Part shown: positions 13,304 through 21,801 of the stretch, one piece after another | Layout: each line of letters begins with the position of its first letter | How positions within the stretch are numbered: the stretch's first letter is position 1 | Assembly: GCA_963709425.1 (NCBI GenBank) | Contig: CAVPWG010000001.1 | Span: 124,001-188,000, forward strand | DNA length: 64,000 nucleotides | Direction of reading: 5' to 3' | DNA from: JAICJC01 sp963709425 | Lineage (GTDB): Bacteria; Actinomycetota; Thermoleophilia; Gaiellales; JAICJC01 | Translations under genes and position numbers: made by a program | The notes under the pieces: model-generated | Database searches by the model: none | Told to the model about the DNA's origin: nothing | Seen by the model: only the letters and a program-made list of their open reading frames with translations

Positions 13304-14875
13304 GTGCGCCGCGTCCTCGAGCACACGATCGATATCCACGCGACGCCGGAGCAGGTCTGGGAGGCGCTCGCGGGGTTCGAGGCGTACGACGGGTGGAACC
13401 CGTTCATGCGCCGTGTGGCCGGGGCGCCCCAGGTCGGAAGCCGCCTGCGGATCGAGCTCACTCCACCCGATGGCCGCCGCATCGTCGTCTCGCCCTCGGT
13501 GGTCGTTGCCGACCCGGCGCGTGAGCTCCGCTGGCGGGGGGCGCTGCCGTTGGGCCTGTTCACAGGGGAGCACGCCTACCTGATCACGCCCGCCGAGGCG
13601 GGCACCCGGGTCGTGCATCGCGGCTGGTACCGCGGCCTCCTGGTACGGATCTTCGGCCGCGTCATCGACCGGACCGGCCACGGCTTCGAGCACATGCACC
13701 GGGCGCTCAAGGAGCGGGCCGAGGAGCTCTCCCCCCCGGTGATCGCGGGGCTCCCGATGCTGAGCGGCACGGAGCTTGGGATCCGGGGGTTCGAGGCGCA
13801 CGGCTCCACGCTTCTCACCCAGGCCGCGCGCGTCGTCGCGTCGGTGCTCGGGGTCGAGCGGGTCGGCGTGCTCGGGCTCGCCCGCGACGGAGAGACGCTC
13901 GTCCTCCGTGCCGGGGTCGGCTGGCCGCCGGGGGGTGTCGGACGCGTGCGGGCGACGGCCGGAGACGGGACGCCCGCCGGCTACGCGCTCGCGAACGCCG
14001 AGCCCCTGGTCACCCGCGACGTCGCGACAGACCCACGCCTTCACACACTGGGCTCCGCCGAGACGGCGGGGATCATCGGGGGGATGGCAGTCCGGATTCA
14101 GGACGGCGGCAGGCCGCTCGGTGTGCTCGATGCCTGGACGCGGTCGGAGCGCGAGTTCGCCTCTGCGGAGGTCGCGTTCGTCGAGGCGGTGGCGGGTGTC
14201 CTCGCCCCGGCGCTGGCCGTCGGAGCCAGCGAGGCCCGTGGTGCGGCCGCCGTCGGGGCGCTCCTGGCCGCGGCGGAGGCCGACCGCGTCCGGGTCGCGA
14301 CGGAGCTCCACGACGACACGCTCCAGACGCTCACCGCGATGCGGCTCACGGTCGATCGGCTGGCGGCGGCGTGGCAGCGGGGAGACGAGGCCGCGGCCAA
14401 CCGCGCTGTGGAGGGCGCCCGGCGGATGGTGAGCGATGCGATTGAGCGCACCCGCCGGCTGGCCTTCGAGATCGTGCCCCCGCTCCTGGCCGAGGGCGGC
14501 GTCGGGGGCGCCCTGCGCGCGCTCCCGGAGGCGTTGGGGATGGCCGCCGACGTGACGACCGACGTCGTCACGACCACCCACGCCAACAGCGGTGAGCTCC
14601 TGTGCTACCGGGCGGTCGAGGAGCTGCTGCGAAACGCGCGCGACCATGCGAACGCACGCCGCATCCGGGTCGAGGTCCACGAGCACCTCGGTGAGCTCGC
14701 GGGTGAGGTGGCCGACGACGGCGTGGGGTTCGACGTGACCGCCGTGCTCGACGATCCCGCCCGGCTCGGCCTCCTGTCGCTCGCGCAGCGGCTCGACTCC
14801 ATCGGCGGACGGATGACGATCCAGTCGTCACCGGGCGCCGGCACCCGCGTGCGCTTCGGGATCCCGGTCAGGTAG
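13304..14875 (+). CDS. SRPBCC-GAF-histidine kinase fusion (NarL/DegS-type kinase)
   Basis: A 523-residue protein with an unusual order of domains. Residues ~1-140 are an SRPBCC/polyketide-cyclase-like ligand-binding fold (HTIDIHATPEQVWEALAGFE, GWNPF). ~155-310 is a GAF domain. ~325-395 is a HisKA_3 dimerisation domain with phospho-acceptor His336 in ELHDDTLQTL. ~420-523 is an HATPase with N box (EELLRNARDHANA) and G boxes (DDGVGFD, GAGTRVRFG). It is soluble, with no transmembrane segment, so it senses an internal ligand. GTG 13304 is chosen because the SRPBCC fold begins there and GGGAG precedes it; a frame from 13142 would add ~54 low-complexity residues. No response regulator is adjacent, so it is an orphan kinase. 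Confidence 0.8.
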   Translation: MRRVLEHTIDIHATPEQVWEALAGFEAYDGWNPFMRRVAGAPQVGSRLRIELTPPDGRRIVVSPSVVVADPARELRWRGALPLGLFTGEHAYLITPAEAGTRVVHRGWYRGLLVRIFGRVIDRTGHGFEHMHRALKERAEELSPPVIAGLPMLSGTELGIRGFEAHGSTLLTQAARVVASVLGVERVGVLGLARDGETLVLRAGVGWPPGGVGRVRATAGDGTPAGYALANAEPLVTRDVATDPRLHTLGSAETAGIIGGMAVRIQDGGRPLGVLDAWTRSEREFASAEVAFVEAVAGVLAPALAVGASEARGAAAVGALLAAAEADRVRVATELHDDTLQTLTAMRLTVDRLAAAWQRGDEAAANRAVEGARRMVSDAIERTRRLAFEIVPPLLAEGGVGGALRALPEALGMAADVTTDVVTTTHANSGELLCYRAVEELLRNARDHANARRIRVEVHEHLGELAGEVADDGVGFDVTAVLDDPARLGLLSLAQRLDSIGGRMTIQSSPGAGTRVRFGIPVR

Positions 14876-15602
14876 CCGAGGGCCGGGCGTGGCGGGCGTG
14901 GCCGCACGTCCCCGTCGTGCAGGCCACCACCATCTCGACCGTCTGCTCCGGCGAGTCCGCCACCTGGAGCAGCTCGAGGTCTCCTTCGGAGACGTTGCCC
15001 GCCGCGGCGACGGTCTCGCGGATCCAGGCGGCGAGCCCGGCCCAGTAGTCCCTGCCGTAGAGCACGGTCGGGAACATCCGCACCTTGTGCGTCTGGATCA
15101 GCGTGAGCGATTCGAACATCTCGTCGAGCGTCCCGAACCCGCCCGGGAAGACGACGAACGCCTCCGCGTACTTCACGAACATCGTCTTTCGCACGAAGAA
15201 GTACCGAAAGTCGAGGGCCAGGTCGAGGTAGCCGTTCATGTGCTGCTCGTGGGGCAGCTCGATCCCGGCTCCGATCGACATGCCGCCCGCCTCCTGCGCC
15301 CCCTTGTTGCAGGCCTCCATGATCCCCGGGCCACCGCCCGTGATGACCGCGTAGCCGGCCCGTGCGAGCTCGGCACCGGTCGCCTCGGCAGCGGCGTACA
15401 TCGGGTCATCCGACTTCGTGCGCGCCGACCCGAACATCGACACCGCCAGCCCGACCTCGGCGAAGGCGTCGAAACCGGCCACGAACTCGGACGTGATCCG
15501 GTGGATCCGCCACGGATCGGTGTGGATGAACGCGGCGTCCTGGCGACCGAGCAGCCGCTCGTCCTCCGTGGGACGGTGGCGTGGCTGGATCGCGTCCGAC
15601 AT
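14868..15602 (-). CDS. LOG-family protein (TIGR00730 Rossmann fold)
   Basis: A 244-residue LOG-family protein, often annotated as lysine decarboxylase. Members hydrolyse nucleoside 5'-monophosphates to base and ribose phosphate (cytokinin riboside monophosphate phosphoribohydrolase type). The signature residues are present: GGGPGIMEACNKGA near residue 92 and FPGGFGTLDEMFE near residue 155. The ATG at 15602 is preferred over an upstream GTG/ATG at 15689, which would run through the promoter of the divergent corA. The 3' end overlaps the histidine kinase gene by 8 bases, convergent. The physiological nucleotide is unknown in bacteria of this kind. Confidence 0.85.
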   Translation of the reverse strand: MSDAIQPRHRPTEDERLLGRQDAAFIHTDPWRIHRITSEFVAGFDAFAEVGLAVSMFGSARTKSDDPMYAAAEATGAELARAGYAVITGGGPGIMEACNKGAQEAGGMSIGAGIELPHEQHMNGYLDLALDFRYFFVRKTMFVKYAEAFVVFPGGFGTLDEMFESLTLIQTHKVRMFPTVLYGRDYWAGLAAWIRETVAAAGNVSEGDLELLQVADSPEQTVEMVVACTTGTCGHARHARPSAT

Positions 15603-15674
15603 CGCGCTCGAACGGTACCGCACGACCCCCGGCACGAGGGCCCTGCAGGAGGTGCGTACAACCGTTCCGGAGGG

Positions 15675-15680
15675 TAGAAT
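15675..15680 (+). promoter_or_regulatory. -10 box (TAGAAT) upstream of the corA mini-ORF
   Basis: TAGAAT, 7 bases, then ATG 15688, the start of a 40-codon frame that overlaps the corA start. The corA ATG itself is 31 bases further on. Confidence 0.5.
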
Positions 15681-15687
15681 GGGAGGC

Positions 15688-15810
15688 ATGGACGCCCTGA
15701 CCGCGAAGGTGACCCGCGATGCCGAACCTGCCCCGGATCCCGAGGACAGTACGACGGCGCCAGCGCGCGCCGCAGCGGCCGGTCGAGCGCTCCGAGCCTC
15801 GGATCGCTGA
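15688..15810 (+). CDS. Leaderless mini-ORF overlapping the corA start
   Basis: A 40-residue frame, MDALTAKVTRDAEPAPDPED onward, rich in Ala/Pro. Its ATG is 7 bases after a TAGAAT box. It overlaps the first ~30 codons of corA in another frame. It may be a regulatory upstream ORF. Alternatively it is the true corA N-terminus, split from the rest by a frameshift. No homologue is recognised. Confidence 0.4.
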   Translation: MDALTAKVTRDAEPAPDPEDSTTAPARAAAAGRALRASDR

Positions 15811-16711
15811 GATCGAGGCCGCCGGCCTGCGCTGGCTGCAGCTGGAAGAGCCCACCGCCGTCGAGACCGCCTGGCTCGCGCAGAATTTCGAGTTCCACGA
15901 ACTGGATCTCGAAGACGTGCTCTCGACCCGGCAGCGGCCCAAGATCGACGAGTACGACGACTACATGTTCATCGTGCTCCACGTTCCCCACTACAACAAG
16001 GAGCGGGCGCGGCTCGACGCGGCCGAGCTGAACGTCTTCGTCGGCCACGACTACATCGTGACCCTGCCCAACGTGCCGCTGAAGCCGCTCGGGCGGCTGT
16101 TCGCGCAGCTCGAGGACAACCAGGAGCGGCGCGAGGAGTACTTCGGCAAGGGCTCCGGATACGTGCTCTACGAGATCCTGTCGGAGCTCTTCGACTACTG
16201 CTTCCCGATCCTCGACAAGATCGGCTTCAAGCTCGACCGCATGCGCGAGGCCATCTTCACCGAACGCCGGTCCGAGGACGTCGTGCGCGACATCTCCGAC
16301 GTGAAGCACGAGATCGTCTCCTACCGCAAGGTCATCCAGCCCGAGCGCTCGACCCTGCGCCTGCTCGAGCGGACGCGCTACCTGCCCGACGACCTCGAGG
16401 TCTACTTCGACGACATTGTCGACAAGGCCGAGCGCATCTGGGATCAGCTCGACAACTACAAGGAGGTCGTCGAGGCACTCGAGCAGACCAACGAGTCGGT
16501 CATCGCCCACAAGCAGAACGACATCCTGCGGGTGCTGACGATCTTCTCGGTGATCCTCCTGCCGCTCACGCTGATCACCGGCATCTTCGGGATGAACTTC
16601 AACCACATCCCGTTCACGAGGGACTACCACGGGTTCTTGGCGACCGTCGGCATCATGCTCGCGATCGCGATGACGCTGGTCGCCTTCTTCCGCTTCAAGC
16701 GGTGGATGTGA
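15719..16711 (+). CDS. corA: CorA-family Mg2+/divalent cation channel
   Basis: A 330-residue CorA protein, a pentameric inner-membrane channel for Mg2+ (or Co2+/Ni2+/Zn2+). The large cytoplasmic domain (~1-265) has the alpha/beta part and the long stalk helix (DRMREAIFTERRSEDVVRDI). Two C-terminal helices follow, the first ending in the selectivity signature FGMNF (residues ~291-295). The usual periplasmic loop is present and the last residues are basic (FFRFKRWM). The first ~30 residues are Arg/Pro-rich and poorly conserved, and a leaderless mini-ORF overlaps them, so the N-terminus is uncertain. The stop overlaps the start of the HIT gene. Confidence 0.9.
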   Translation: MPNLPRIPRTVRRRQRAPQRPVERSEPRIAEIEAAGLRWLQLEEPTAVETAWLAQNFEFHELDLEDVLSTRQRPKIDEYDDYMFIVLHVPHYNKERARLDAAELNVFVGHDYIVTLPNVPLKPLGRLFAQLEDNQERREEYFGKGSGYVLYEILSELFDYCFPILDKIGFKLDRMREAIFTERRSEDVVRDISDVKHEIVSYRKVIQPERSTLRLLERTRYLPDDLEVYFDDIVDKAERIWDQLDNYKEVVEALEQTNESVIAHKQNDILRVLTIFSVILLPLTLITGIFGMNFNHIPFTRDYHGFLATVGIMLAIAMTLVAFFRFKRWM

Positions 16712-17187
16712 CCGAGCGGCTGTGGGCGCCCTGGCGGATGGAGTACATCCAGGGCGGCGCCGATGCGCCGGGCTGCATCTTCTGCGACAAGCCGGCTGCG
16801 GAAGACGACGAGGCCAACCTGGTCGTGCGCCGCGGCGAGCGGGCCTACGTGCTGATGAACCTCTACCCGTATTCGAACGGCCACCTGATGGTGGCGCCGT
16901 ACCGCCACATCGCCGGGCCGGGCGACCTGGATGACGGCGAGCGGGCCGAGATGTGGGCCCTCCTCGACCGGTCGCTCGCCGTGCTCACCGAGGTCATGGC
17001 CCCGCACGGCTTCAACGCGGGCATCAACATCGGGCGCGTGGCCGGCGCGGGCGTCGAGGACCACGTCCACCTGCACGTCGTCCCGCGCTGGAACGGCGAC
17101 ACGAACTTCATGCCCGTGCTGGCCGACGTCAAGGTGATGCCCGAGCACCTGACCCGCACCGCGGCCAAGCTGCGGGCCGCGTTCTGA
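16702..17187 (+). CDS. HIT-family hydrolase / Ap4A phosphorylase-like
   Basis: A 161-residue histidine-triad protein. It opens with ERLWAPWRMEYI and CIFC, typical of actinobacterial HIT proteins related to diadenosine tetraphosphate phosphorylase. The catalytic triad is HVHLHVVPRW (residues ~123-132). It is predicted to act on nucleotide phosphoanhydrides such as Ap4A. The start is GTG 16702, or possibly GTG 16708, overlapping the corA stop. The CxxC may bind zinc with a downstream His. Confidence 0.88.
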   Translation: MDVTERLWAPWRMEYIQGGADAPGCIFCDKPAAEDDEANLVVRRGERAYVLMNLYPYSNGHLMVAPYRHIAGPGDLDDGERAEMWALLDRSLAVLTEVMAPHGFNAGINIGRVAGAGVEDHVHLHVVPRWNGDTNFMPVLADVKVMPEHLTRTAAKLRAAF

Positions 17188-17194
17188 TCGGCCG

Positions 17195-17722
17195 CTAGTC
17201 CTCGACGGTGCGCGCGAAGAGGATGTGGTCGCGCCAGGCGCCGGCGATGAAGAGGTACCTGGGTGACACGCCGATCGCGGTGAAGCCGTTCCGGCGAAGC
17301 ACGGTCTGCGAGGCCGTGTTGTCGACGAGGGTCGCCGCCTCGAGCCGGTGGAGACCGGCCGGGCCGAAGCCCCACTCGCAGACGAGGCCGACCGCCCGGG
17401 TGGCGATTCCGCGCCCGTTCATGGGCTCCGTGATCCAGTAGCCAAGCCCCGCGTTCTGGAATGGCCCGCGCGAGATCCGCGAGACCGAGATGACGCCGGC
17501 CGGCTCGCCTCCGGCCTGGATGAGGAAGCGTTCGAGCCGGTCGGCGGCCCGCTCCCGCTCGAGCGCCTCGAGCTCACGCCGCTGGGCTGCCGACGTGGCG
17601 AACCCCTCGGGCCGGGGCGGGTCGAACGGCGCGAGGAATTCCCGGTTGGCGGTGTAGAGCGCCGCCAGCGTGCCGGCGTCGCGCACCTGCAGGGGACGGA
17701 TGGAGACAGTGAGTACACTCAT
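17195..17722 (-). CDS. GNAT acetyltransferase (RimJ/RimL-like)
   Basis: A 175-residue GNAT-family N-acetyltransferase of the RimJ-like branch, which acetylates N-termini of ribosomal or other proteins. The core is seen in GLGYWITEPMNGRGIATRAV (acetyl-CoA loop, ~residues 92-111) and RLEAATLVDNTASQTVLRRN, then GFTAIGVSPRYLFIAGAWRDHILFA. ATG 17722 is only 6 bases from the ATG of the divergent phosphomannomutase gene, so the two promoters overlap each other's first codons. Confidence 0.85.
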   Translation of the reverse strand: MSVLTVSIRPLQVRDAGTLAALYTANREFLAPFDPPRPEGFATSAAQRRELEALERERAADRLERFLIQAGGEPAGVISVSRISRGPFQNAGLGYWITEPMNGRGIATRAVGLVCEWGFGPAGLHRLEAATLVDNTASQTVLRRNGFTAIGVSPRYLFIAGAWRDHILFARTVED

Positions 17723-17728
17723 GCGGCG

Positions 17729-19075
17729 ATGCTGGCACCCTCGGTGTTCAAGGCATACGACGTGCGCGGAATCGTGCCAGACGAGCTCGACGCCGAGGGC
17801 GCATACGCGATCGCGTGCGGATACGTCGCCGCCTTCGAGCCGCGGATGATGGCCGTCGGGCGAGACATGCGACTCTCGTCGCCCGAGATCGCGCAGGCCG
17901 CGATCAAGGGTGCGGCGGACTCCGGCGCCGATGTCGTCGACCTCGGCCAGGTCGGGACCGAGATGCTCTACTTCGCGGTCGGGGAGTACGGCTACGAGGG
18001 CGGGCTCCAGGTGACCGCCTCGCACAACCCGGCCGCCTACAACGGCATGAAGATCGTCCGGCGCGGCGCGCTCCCGGTGGGCGGCGACACGGGTCTCGAC
18101 CAGATCAAGGCCCGGGCGCTCGGCGATCCCCCCGAGCCGGGTGGTCCTCGGGGGCAGGTGACCGACCGCGACGTCTACGACGAGTTCCACGAGCGGGCGC
18201 TGGGGTTCATCGACCCGGGCGCGGTGCGGCCGCTCTCGGTCGTCCTCGACGGGGCGAACGGCATGGCCGGGCCGATGGTCGCGCCGATCCTCGACCGGCT
18301 GCCGGTCACCGTCTTTCCGTACAGCCTCGAGCCCGACGGCCACTTTCCCAACCATGAGCCGAATCCGCTGCTCGAGGAGAACCGGACGTTCATCATGGGG
18401 AAGGTGCGCGAGCACGGCGCCGACCTGGGGATCGCGTGGGACGGCGACGCGGATCGCTGCTTCTTCATCGACGACACGGGCGAGTTCGTGCCCGGCGATC
18501 TCATCACGGCGCTCATCGCCCGGTCGATGCTCGAGAAGCATCCCGGGTCGGTGATCGTCTACGACCTGCGCGCATCGTGGGCCGTGCGCGACACCATCGT
18601 CGAGGCCGGGGGGACGGCGCTCGAGAACCGGGTCGGGCACGCCTTCATCAAGGCCCGCATCCGCAAGGAGGACGCGGTCTTCGCCGGCGAGGTGTCGGGC
18701 CACTACTACTTCCGCGACTTCTACTACTGCGACACGGGTGTCGTGCCCGCGCTCGTCATGCTCGAGCTGCTGTCGCAGGCGGGGAAGCCGCTCTCGGAGC
18801 TCTTGGCGCCCTTCCGCGACCGCTACCACATCTCGGGCGAGATCAATTCGACGGTGGACGACGTGCCGGTGAGGCTCCAGCAGCTGAAGGAGCGCTACGC
18901 CGGCCACGCCGTCCGGGTCTCGCACATGGACGGCATCTCGTTCGAATTCGAGGACTGGCACTTCAACGTGCGCCCGTCGAACACCGAGCCCCTCCTCCGA
19001 CTCAACCTGGAGGCGCTCGATGGGCCGACGATGGAGGCGCGACGCGACGAGGTGCTCGACCTGATCCGCGGGTGA
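17729..19075 (+). CDS. manB: Phosphomannomutase / phosphoglucomutase
   Basis: A 448-residue alpha-D-phosphohexomutase that interconverts mannose or glucose 1- and 6-phosphates, feeding GDP-mannose and cell-envelope sugars. The phosphoserine loop is TASHNPAAYNGMK (residues ~96-108), the metal loop is WDGDADRCFFID (~238-249), the sugar-binding loop is GEVSGHYYF, and the phosphate-binding loop is RPSNTEPLLRLN near the end. Length is normal. A TACACT box at ~17713-17718 lies within the first codons of the divergent GNAT gene. The GTGA overlap at 19072 couples it to the thioesterase gene. Mannose versus glucose preference is not decided by sequence. Confidence 0.9.
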   Translation: MLAPSVFKAYDVRGIVPDELDAEGAYAIACGYVAAFEPRMMAVGRDMRLSSPEIAQAAIKGAADSGADVVDLGQVGTEMLYFAVGEYGYEGGLQVTASHNPAAYNGMKIVRRGALPVGGDTGLDQIKARALGDPPEPGGPRGQVTDRDVYDEFHERALGFIDPGAVRPLSVVLDGANGMAGPMVAPILDRLPVTVFPYSLEPDGHFPNHEPNPLLEENRTFIMGKVREHGADLGIAWDGDADRCFFIDDTGEFVPGDLITALIARSMLEKHPGSVIVYDLRASWAVRDTIVEAGGTALENRVGHAFIKARIRKEDAVFAGEVSGHYYFRDFYYCDTGVVPALVMLELLSQAGKPLSELLAPFRDRYHISGEINSTVDDVPVRLQQLKERYAGHAVRVSHMDGISFEFEDWHFNVRPSNTEPLLRLNLEALDGPTMEARRDEVLDLIRG

Positions 19076-19506
19076 GCGTGACCGACCACAGACCGCCGTT
19101 TCGGTTCGCGGTGCGGACACGGGTGGGGTTCGACGAGACCGACGCGCAGGGGATCGTCTACTACGGCCGCTACATGCCCTACTTCGACAGGGCCCGCGTT
19201 GAGTACCTGCGCCATCTCGGCCTGCTCCGACCGGAGTCGGGCGGCGCGGACTTCGTGATGCGCGCGCAGCACGTCGAGTACCACGCCCCGGCACGGTTCG
19301 ACGACGAGCTCGAGGTGTTCGTCCGCGTGCGCCGGCTGGGCCGAACGAGCGTCACGTGGGAGTTCGAGGCGTTCAATGCGCTCTCTGACGAGCACCTGGC
19401 GACGTCGACGCAGACCGCCGTCTACGTGGCTGGGCGGCGGCCGGTGCGGGTCGACGACGCCCTCCGCCAGGCGGTCGTCGCCTTCGATACGGCGGTCGAG
19501 TCGTGA
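19072..19506 (+). CDS. Hotdog-fold acyl-CoA thioesterase (YbgC/4HBT type)
   Basis: A 144-residue single-hotdog thioesterase. It has the YbgC/4-hydroxybenzoyl-CoA thioesterase signature FDETDAQGIVYYGRYMPYFDRARVEYLR, in which the Asp of TDAQG is catalytic. GTG 19072 overlaps the phosphomannomutase stop, and its own stop overlaps the start of the GAF gene (GTGA). The acyl substrate is unknown. Co-transcription with an unrelated mutase says little about function. Confidence 0.85.
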   Translation: MSVTDHRPPFRFAVRTRVGFDETDAQGIVYYGRYMPYFDRARVEYLRHLGLLRPESGGADFVMRAQHVEYHAPARFDDELEVFVRVRRLGRTSVTWEFEAFNALSDEHLATSTQTAVYVAGRRPVRVDDALRQAVVAFDTAVES

Positions 19507-20012
19507 CTGCCGCGGTGCTCGCGGACATCGAGCAGATCGCCGCCGGCGAAGCGCCGTCCGACGAGATCCTGCGCCGCGTCGTCGATCTGCTCCACGACAG
19601 CTTCGAGAGCTACTCCTGGGTGGGCATCTACTTCGTCGAGGGCGACGAGCTCGCGCTCGGCCCGTGGCGCGGGCCGCAGGCCACGGAGCACGCCAGGATC
19701 CCGGTCGGCCAGGGCGTGTGCGGCGCTGCGGCCGCGAGCGGGAAGACCGAGATCGTTGACGACGTGAACGCCGACGACCGCTATCTGGCGTGCTTCCGCT
19801 CGACCCGGTCGGAGATCGTCGTCCCGATCCTGTACGACCGGCTCGTCGTCGCCGAGATCGACGTCGACAGCGACCGGCCGGCCGCGTTCGGCGATGCCGA
19901 CCGCGAATTCCTGGAGCGCGTGGCGGCCCTCGTCTCGGAGCACTGCCTTGTGGGCTGGGACACCGGCGGCGTCGACTGGGAGGCCCCGGAGAACTGGGAT
20001 GCAGGGCGCTGA
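19503..20012 (+). CDS. GAF-domain protein, free methionine-(R)-sulfoxide reductase-like
   Basis: A 169-residue single GAF domain. It carries the segments typical of free Met-R-sulfoxide reductases: SWVGIYFVEGDELALGPW, PVGQGVCGAAAASGKTEIV and YLACFRSTRSEIVVPI. Two of the three redox cysteines of the family are present (in GVCG and YLAC). The third, resolving Cys, about ten residues after GVCG, is absent (Gly/Lys). So it is either a two-Cys reductase or a GAF sensor. GTG 19503 overlaps the thioesterase stop. Confidence 0.7.
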   Translation: MTAAVLADIEQIAAGEAPSDEILRRVVDLLHDSFESYSWVGIYFVEGDELALGPWRGPQATEHARIPVGQGVCGAAAASGKTEIVDDVNADDRYLACFRSTRSEIVVPILYDRLVVAEIDVDSDRPAAFGDADREFLERVAALVSEHCLVGWDTGGVDWEAPENWDAGR

Positions 20013-20061
20013 CGGCGGCGTGTGGTAGAACTGGGCGACGGTCCCAAAGGGAGGGCAAACC

Positions 20062-21795
20062 ATGACCGATATGGCCGATTCGGGTACGGGCTCGAAGCTC
20101 TTCGTACGCCAGTCGTCCGGGCTCGTTCGTGATGTCAGCGTCACGAATGCGCTCTTCTTCAACGTCGCCGCGTTCGTCGGCGTCGGCCTGACGCTCTATC
20201 CGATCTTCTACTCGCTCGGATTCATCCCGGTGTGGACATGGGGCCCGTTCTCGGAGTACGGCTGGGCGGCGATCGTGACGGGCCTCTTCTGCGTGCTGCT
20301 CGCCATCATCTTCGCCTCGCTCACGTCGGTCATGCCCCGCTCAGGCGGCGACTACGTGTTCACGAGCCGCATCACGCATCCGTTCCTCGGCTGGATGGAG
20401 GCATGGACGCTCGTCATCGCCTCGGTGCTCATCATCGCGTTCGAGGTGCCGCTGGTCCTTCGCAACCTCCAGATCACGGCGAGGATCATCGGCATCGGCG
20501 CCGGCGGGAGCTTCTTCCAGGACGCGAACACGTGGTTCACCGATTCGACGGGCGGGATCACGGGGACACCCGGGTTCATCGGGTCGCTGGTGGTGCTCGC
20601 GATCATCGCGGGCGTCGTCCTCCTCCCCACGCGCACGTTCCACCGGGTTGTGACCGCGCTTGCGATCTTCGGCGTCGCCGCGTTCGTCGCCATGTTCGTG
20701 TTCGGCCTTCTGGCGACGAGCCGGGCGGACTTCGATCACAACTTGCCGCAGTACACGGGCGGAGTCACGGCAGCCAAGATCGCGGCGTCAGGGCACCCCA
20801 CGTTCCTCCCAGGCGAGACGCACGATTTCCTTGGCGACCTCTTCTCGCACACCGTTTTCCCGATCATGCTCTCGATCCTGCTCTTCCAGTACATCGGGTT
20901 CCAGTACTCGGCGTACATTGCCGGCGAGGTGCGCGGCAACGTCCGCCGCGGCGTCCTGATCGCGCTTTTGGGCGCGCTTCTGATCGGCGTGGTCGCGAAC
21001 TCCGTCTACGTCGACTCGATCTCGAAGCACCTTGGCTTCGACATGAACGTCAGCTGGGGGGCGTCGTACTGGGGCTTCAACGAGAACCTCCCCGTGTTGC
21101 CGATGGGGCAGCCGAACGCCATGCCGCTCTTGGGCGTGATCGCCAACTCCAGCCTGTGGCCGATCTGGGCGCTGATCAGCTTCGCCGGGGCGATCTTCCC
21201 GTTCCTCCTGTGCCCCGTCTACATCAACTTCATCAGCCGCATGCAGCTCGCATGGAGCCTCGACCGGCAGTTCCCGGAGTGGTTCGGCGAGGTGAGCGAG
21301 CGCCTGCGCGCGCCGCTGAACGCGATCCTGGCGACGCTCGGGCTGACCGCGCTCTTCCTCTTCTTCCAGAGCTACAACGCCCTGCCCCACTTCCTCGCCA
21401 CAAGCGGCAACAAGCTCAACCTGGCCGGCACGGCGTGGTTCTCGATCACCATGGCGATCCTCACATGGACGATGCCCGGGGTGAACGCGCTGCTGGTGCG
21501 CGCGCGGCGGCCGGACCTGGTTCGCAACGCCCCGTTCGGGAAGGCGCTGCCGTGGGTGGGGCTGGCGTGGCTGGTGTTCCCGGTGTGGGTCTATACCTTC
21601 GGGATCATCAAGCCGATCTGGGACAGCATCACCGCGACCGGGGTGTCGAAGCTGACCTACCTCGAGACGAACGGCATCCTCGACGCGCTCATCTTCTACG
21701 GGATCGGGATCGTCATCTATTTCGTCATGAAGATGCGGTCACGGGCCGCGGGCGTCGACACGAACATGCTCTTCGCCGAGATCCCACCGGACTAG
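20062..21795 (+). CDS. APC-superfamily amino acid permease
   Basis: A 577-residue amino acid/polyamine/organocation transporter with about 12-13 transmembrane helices. TM1 follows VSVTNALFFNVAAFVGVGLT, and PRSGGDYVFTSR at ~92-103 is the APC substrate-loop motif before TM3. A long extracytoplasmic loop lies at ~150-175. A Shine-Dalgarno AAAGGGAGGG precedes ATG 20062, and a TAGAAC box lies ~40 bases upstream. The substrate (amino acid or amine) cannot be told. It is followed after 6 bases by a metallophosphoesterase gene. Confidence 0.85.
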   Translation: MTDMADSGTGSKLFVRQSSGLVRDVSVTNALFFNVAAFVGVGLTLYPIFYSLGFIPVWTWGPFSEYGWAAIVTGLFCVLLAIIFASLTSVMPRSGGDYVFTSRITHPFLGWMEAWTLVIASVLIIAFEVPLVLRNLQITARIIGIGAGGSFFQDANTWFTDSTGGITGTPGFIGSLVVLAIIAGVVLLPTRTFHRVVTALAIFGVAAFVAMFVFGLLATSRADFDHNLPQYTGGVTAAKIAASGHPTFLPGETHDFLGDLFSHTVFPIMLSILLFQYIGFQYSAYIAGEVRGNVRRGVLIALLGALLIGVVANSVYVDSISKHLGFDMNVSWGASYWGFNENLPVLPMGQPNAMPLLGVIANSSLWPIWALISFAGAIFPFLLCPVYINFISRMQLAWSLDRQFPEWFGEVSERLRAPLNAILATLGLTALFLFFQSYNALPHFLATSGNKLNLAGTAWFSITMAILTWTMPGVNALLVRARRPDLVRNAPFGKALPWVGLAWLVFPVWVYTFGIIKPIWDSITATGVSKLTYLETNGILDALIFYGIGIVIYFVMKMRSRAAGVDTNMLFAEIPPD

Positions 21796-21801
21796 CCCCG
21801 C

